From Thalassomonas actiniarum (lineage in GTDB: Bacteria > Pseudomonadota > Gammaproteobacteria > Enterobacterales > Alteromonadaceae), in assembly GCF_000948975.2 (NCBI RefSeq), contig NZ_CP059735.1, positions 3,782,001 through 3,846,000 on the forward strand: DNA of 64,000 bases, in the 5' to 3' direction. The notes beneath the pieces are model-generated. The model was not told where the DNA came from. It saw nothing but the letters and a program-made list of their open reading frames with translations, and did no database searches. Positions 60,378-64,000 of the stretch are shown here, piece by piece. Position 1 is the first letter of the stretch; every line of letters begins with the position of its first letter. Made by a program: the position numbers and the translations under genes.

Positions 60378-60593
60378 TTATCTTAATTTGCTTAAAGATA
60401 AAAACTTATTATTCTTGGTTTCCATACAGAAATAACCCCGAACCCCAGATCTGGTCAGGTATTTTCTGATATGCATGGCAGGAAACTGGATCCTTTGCCC
60501 CTGTGTGCTGGTGACTATCAGGGAGTGGATCTGCCCCTGGTAATAGGGCAGAAACTCCTCACTGGTCATATTAATGGAAAAATAATACTTCAT
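60378..60593 (-). CDS. DUF2835 family protein
   Basis: A 71-aa cytosolic protein of the DUF2835 family. Matching features are YYFSINMTSEEFLPYYQG, QRIQFPAMHIRKYLTRSGVRG and the C-terminal NNKFLSLSKL. Function unknown. It starts 4 bp after pepN and is part of the same transcription unit. In many gammaproteobacteria DUF2835 genes lie beside pepN, which supports the call. Confidence 0.9.
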   Translation of the reverse strand: MKYYFSINMTSEEFLPYYQGQIHSLIVTSTQGQRIQFPAMHIRKYLTRSGVRGYFCMETKNNKFLSLSKLR

Positions 60594-60597
60594 GGTG

Positions 60598-63168
60598 TTA
60601 GTTTAATGCCGCATCCAATTTTTCCAGCAGATCTTTAGATAGTTGCGGCAAAGCACGCAGTACTTTAAGCTGCTCCAGCATCAGTTGCTGGCGCGAAAGA
60701 TCATATTCCTTATACTGGATAAGCGGGGTGATCAAACGTGACGCCACCTGCGGATTAATTTCATTAAGCCTTTTTATTTGCTCTGCCAGGAACTGGTATC
60801 CCCGCCCGCTTTGACAATGAAAGTATTGCGGATTGGCGCTGACAAAGGCACCGATCAAAGCCCGCGCACGATTCGGGTTTTTAATACTGAATAACGGATG
60901 TTTAAGCAAGGCCGCCAGGCGTTCAAAGATATCGTCACTGTTTAAGCTGGCATTGATGGTAAACCATTTATCCACCACCAGGGGCGTGTCATGCCATTTG
61001 CTTTCAAAAGCAGACATCTGGCTGTCAAAGGCCGGTAAGTTGTTATATGCAGAAGCATTGAGCGCCGCTAAGGTATCTGTCATATTTGCGGCACTGCTCA
61101 GCTGAGCCGCAACCAGGGTATCGGCCCCGGGTAATACCGCCAGATAAGATAAACAGATATTTTTCAGTGCCCGATTACCGATAGCTTGTTGATGGCTGAG
61201 CGCTGTTTTTTCGGCACAGTTGTGATAGCAGGCGCTTAATGGCTCCTGCAAGCCCTTGGCTAAAAAACCTTTTAACGTTTTCAAAGCATTCACCAGGGCA
61301 AGCGGGTCTACCTGGTGGATTTGGTCCACGACCTCGCCAAACGCGGGTAAAGTCAATTGCTCGGCGGTAAAGGCCGGATCTGAATCTTTTTGTAAAATTT
61401 TACTGAAGATGGTGATCAGGCTCGCCGGCAGTGCATAACCCGGCTCCAACACCAGCTTATGCAGATAACGGCTTAAGAGTTTTTGTCCGGCATCCCAGCG
61501 GCAAAAGCCGTCGCTGGCTGCCAGCATTAACACTTCCAGCGCCAAGTCCGTTTGTTCAAAATCCACTTTCACCGGCGCAGAAAAGTCTTCCAGTAGAGCC
61601 ACCACAGGTTTTGCCTGGTAATGCTCAAAGGTCCAGGTTTGCTCCGGAGCGGTTAATTCCAGCAACTGTTGCTGGCCAATGCCTGAGTCGGCATCAATGA
61701 GCTCCATTTTTACCGGAATATGCAGGCAACTCTGCGGTGAAGACAATTCACCCGCCTGGTTATGTTGGCTGATGGTCAGGTGATACAAGTTCGCCTCGGG
61801 ATCGAAGCTTTCGCTAACTTTCAGGTGTGGCGTGCCACTTTGGCTGTACCAGCGCTTGAACTGAGTTAAATCAACCTTGGAGGCATCTGCCATGGCATTG
61901 ACAAAATCATCGCAGGTAACGGCCATACCGTCAAAACGTTCAAAGTATAATGCCATGCCTTTGGCAAAGCCCTCTGCCCCGAGCAAGGTGTGGATCATGC
62001 GGATAACTTCTGAGCCTTTTTCATATACGGTTAAGGTATAGAAATTATTCATTTCCATGACCTTTTCCGGCCTGATGGGATGCGCCATAGGCCCGGCATC
62101 CTCGGCAAACTGTTGCGATCTCAGCACCCTGACATTCTGAATACGGCTCACCGTTTTAGAATTCATGTCTCCGCTAAACTGCTGATCGCGAAAAACCGTC
62201 AAACCTTCCTTTAAACTCAGCTGAAACCAGTCCCGGCAAGTCACGCGATTACCGGTCCAGTTATGGAAATATTCATGGGCGATCACAGCTTCAATATTAT
62301 AATAATCCACGTCTGTGGCGCTTTCCGTGTCTGCCAGCACATATTTACTGTTAAAAACATTCAATCCTTTGTTTTCCATCGCCCCCATATTGAAGAAGTC
62401 GACCGCCACTATCATATAGATATCTAAATCGTAGGCCAGGGAAAAGGTTTCTTCGTCCCAGGCCATGGCATTTTTTAAAGAAGCCATGGCATGCTCGGCT
62501 TTTGCCAGGTTGCCTTTATCGACAAATATTTCCAGCGCCACTTCTCTGTTTTCTGAAGTTAGATAACTGTCCTGCAGCAAGTCAAAATCACCGGCCACCA
62601 GGGCAAACAAATAACAGGGCTTGGGAAAGGGATCATGCCACTGGACAAAATGTTTGCCGTTATCCAGCTCTCCCGAGGCAATTTTATTACCGTTTGAAAG
62701 TAAATATGGATACTTGATTTTATCGGCTATAACTTTGCTGGTAAAAACGGCCATCACATCCGGGCGGTCCAGATAATAGGTTATTCGCCTGAAACCTTCG
62801 GCTTCACACTGGGTGCAAAAAGCATCACCGGACTTAAAGAGCCCTTCCAGGGCAGTATTGTCCTGGGGGTTTATTTCCGTAACTATGGTTAATTGGAATT
62901 CATCTGCCCGTACCGGAATTTCCAATCCGGTAGCCGATAAATAATAATCGCTGGCAGATAACAGGCATTGGTCTATTTTTACCGACAGTAAAGTCAGGTG
63001 TTCGCCATCAAGCACAAGCGGCTCTTCACCACTGCCCTGGCGTTTCACCGACATCACACTGGTGACTTTCGTGGCGGTATCATCTAATTCAAACGTTAAA
63101 TCGATAGTAGAAATAGTAAAAGCTGAAACTTGGTAATCTGCCAGATAACGTGGGGTAAATTCACTCAT
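60598..63168 (-). CDS. pepN: Aminopeptidase N
   Basis: An 856-aa M1 zinc aminopeptidase, close to the 870 residues of E. coli PepN. Removes N-terminal residues from peptides in the cytoplasm. The exopeptidase motif GAMENKGLN (about residues 255-263) precedes the zinc site HEYFHNWTGNRVT with its third ligand Glu in LKEGLTVF 20 residues later. YEKGSEVIRMIHTL contains the catalytic Tyr. The C-terminal half is the helical domain found in all PepN proteins. Start ATG 63168; followed 4 bp after the stop by DUF2835. Confidence 0.96.
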   Translation of the reverse strand: MSEFTPRYLADYQVSAFTISTIDLTFELDDTATKVTSVMSVKRQGSGEEPLVLDGEHLTLLSVKIDQCLLSASDYYLSATGLEIPVRADEFQLTIVTEINPQDNTALEGLFKSGDAFCTQCEAEGFRRITYYLDRPDVMAVFTSKVIADKIKYPYLLSNGNKIASGELDNGKHFVQWHDPFPKPCYLFALVAGDFDLLQDSYLTSENREVALEIFVDKGNLAKAEHAMASLKNAMAWDEETFSLAYDLDIYMIVAVDFFNMGAMENKGLNVFNSKYVLADTESATDVDYYNIEAVIAHEYFHNWTGNRVTCRDWFQLSLKEGLTVFRDQQFSGDMNSKTVSRIQNVRVLRSQQFAEDAGPMAHPIRPEKVMEMNNFYTLTVYEKGSEVIRMIHTLLGAEGFAKGMALYFERFDGMAVTCDDFVNAMADASKVDLTQFKRWYSQSGTPHLKVSESFDPEANLYHLTISQHNQAGELSSPQSCLHIPVKMELIDADSGIGQQQLLELTAPEQTWTFEHYQAKPVVALLEDFSAPVKVDFEQTDLALEVLMLAASDGFCRWDAGQKLLSRYLHKLVLEPGYALPASLITIFSKILQKDSDPAFTAEQLTLPAFGEVVDQIHQVDPLALVNALKTLKGFLAKGLQEPLSACYHNCAEKTALSHQQAIGNRALKNICLSYLAVLPGADTLVAAQLSSAANMTDTLAALNASAYNNLPAFDSQMSAFESKWHDTPLVVDKWFTINASLNSDDIFERLAALLKHPLFSIKNPNRARALIGAFVSANPQYFHCQSGRGYQFLAEQIKRLNEINPQVASRLITPLIQYKEYDLSRQQLMLEQLKVLRALPQLSKDLLEKLDAALN

Positions 63169-63242
63169 AAATAGGTCCCTGAATACGGCCAGTCAGTTGG
63201 CCTTGATGAATATTATTTTATAAATAAACAAGCTGAAAAACA

Positions 63243-63267
63243 AAAAACCTGCATAACACAGGTTTTT
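63243..63267. terminator. Terminator after nhaC
   Basis: A 9-bp stem AAAAACCTG/CAGGTTTTT (63243-63251, 63259-63267) with a CATAACA loop. It lies 24 bp beyond the nhaC stop on the minus strand. Confidence 0.85.
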
Positions 63268-63290
63268 GAATAAATATTTACTTTAAAAAA

Positions 63291-64000
63291 TTAGCTGCTT
63301 TTAACCAATTTTTTTATTTTAAATCCGATCATGCCATAAACAATCGCCAGCATCGGATTGATCAGGTTAAAGAAGCAATAGAAGATATATTCCAGAGGAT
63401 TAACCATCAACACGCTGGACATATAGGCGCCACAGGTATTCCAGGGAATAAGCGGCGAAGTAATGGTGCCTGAGTCTTCCAAAGTACGGCTTAATACCAC
63501 AGGATCCAGTCCCCGGCGCTGATATTCTTCTTTATACATACGCCCGGGCATCACAATCGCCATATATTGATCTGCGGTGATCAAGTTAGTACCGATACAG
63601 GTGGCAACCGTACTGGCAATCAGGCTGCCGGTTGATTTCGCGGCGGCAAGAATAGACTCCACCAGCTTACGCAACATGCCTAAATGCTCAAGCACAGCAC
63701 CAAAACTTAACGCACACATGATCAGCCAGATGGTCGTTAACATACTTGACATACCACCACCGCTTAACAGCTTGTTCAGCTCGGCATCGCCGGTTTCGAT
63801 TGCTACGCCGTCGAAAAAGGCGGTCCATACCACCATAAGATTACCGGCAAACGCCTCACTGCCTTCGCTTGCCAGGCGCATGATCAAGTCCTGCTGGAAC
63901 AATACCGCCCATACTCCCCCTAACAGCGCGCCGATAGAAACCGCGGGAAAAGCCGGTACTTTTTTAATCGCCATCGCTAACAGTACAACTAAGGGAATAA
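63291..64000 (-). CDS. nhaC: Na+/H+ antiporter NhaC family, C-terminal part
   Basis: The C-terminal 236 residues of a NhaC-family sodium/proton antiporter. The frame stays open to the window edge (IPLVVLLAMAIKKVPAFP), so the ATG at 63974 is internal and the start lies outside. Recognisable parts are MCALSFGAVLEHLGMLRKLV, VATCIGTNLITADQYMAIVMPGRM and LEDSGTITSPLIPWNTCGAYM, which form the conserved ion-path segments. The C-terminus is basic (FKIKKLVKSS). It expels sodium in exchange for protons across the inner membrane, fitting a marine lifestyle. Followed by a terminator before pepN. Confidence 0.92.
   Translation of the reverse strand, partial: IPLVVLLAMAIKKVPAFPAVSIGALLGGVWAVLFQQDLIMRLASEGSEAFAGNLMVVWTAFFDGVAIETGDAELNKLLSGGGMSSMLTTIWLIMCALSFGAVLEHLGMLRKLVESILAAAKSTGSLIASTVATCIGTNLITADQYMAIVMPGRMYKEEYQRRGLDPVVLSRTLEDSGTITSPLIPWNTCGAYMSSVLMVNPLEYIFYCFFNLINPMLAIVYGMIGFKIKKLVKSS

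Noticed and set aside
1-64000. tRNA genes or CRISPR arrays
   Set aside because: No cloverleaf-like sequence with CCA-type ends and no regularly spaced repeat array was noticed; the tandem repeats present have two or three units only.

Overview
The window looks like chromosome of a marine gammaproteobacterium of the order Alteromonadales, most like Colwelliaceae (Thalassomonas/Colwellia type). This is inferred from gene content: a 180-kDa-class NAD-glutamate dehydrogenase, the yfbV/ackA/pta and yffB/dapE neighbourhoods, RlmA, DUF2835 next to pepN, an RstA/RstB pair with a matching RstA box, and a PEP-CTERM protein. No tRNA, rRNA, CRISPR array, integrase or intact transposase was found. Functions are assigned by reading motifs; no database search was run.

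Layout. 1-6146 is a tight five-gene operon: ethanolamine-type permease (5' end outside the window), glutamine-synthetase-like ligase, aldehyde dehydrogenase, iron alcohol dehydrogenase and class I amidotransferase. Together they suggest a gamma-glutamylated route from ethanolamine to glycine plus glutamate. 6377-8466 is an AT-rich, probably acquired pair (serine alpha/beta hydrolase plus an unknown protein). 8783-15412 is the most rearranged region: REP-like repeats, a GDPD gene that has lost its leader, a SymE-like gene, a vgrG fragment, a class 3 lipase that looks like a type VI secretion effector, and a duplicated array of putative immunity genes (ankyrin lipoprotein, two copies of an unknown 159-aa protein, second ankyrin lipoprotein) with partial copies and a chimeric joint.

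15729-19269 holds small accessory genes (PEP-CTERM protein, small anchored coiled-coil protein, thermostable-hemolysin family, YchJ, a VC2046/SO_2500-like protein). 19384-24754 is a block of two-component genes on the minus strand: a QseB/QseC-like pair, a degenerate RstA-like regulator, then RstB and RstA. A perfect match to the E. coli RstA box lies between rstA and a short 58-aa membrane-protein gene. 25619-32233 is housekeeping (xthA, rlmA, yfbV, ackA-pta, an ACT-domain protein).

32584-47708 mixes an unrecognised secreted protein, a molybdopterin oxidoreductase with a fused ferredoxin/membrane-anchor subunit, an M28 peptidase, the yffB-dapE-M15 peptidase-DUF2897-like operon, a periplasmic binding protein, asnB with an attenuator-like leader, and pyrD. 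47989-64000 is all on the minus strand: gdhB, a four-gene envelope module (DUF1302 barrel, DUF1329, YCF48-like propeller, RND/MMPL pump), pepN with DUF2835, and a partial nhaC.

The strongest candidates for undescribed biology are the duplicated lipase-immunity array with its chimeric second ankyrin gene, the glutamylation-based ethanolamine operon, and the asnB leader.
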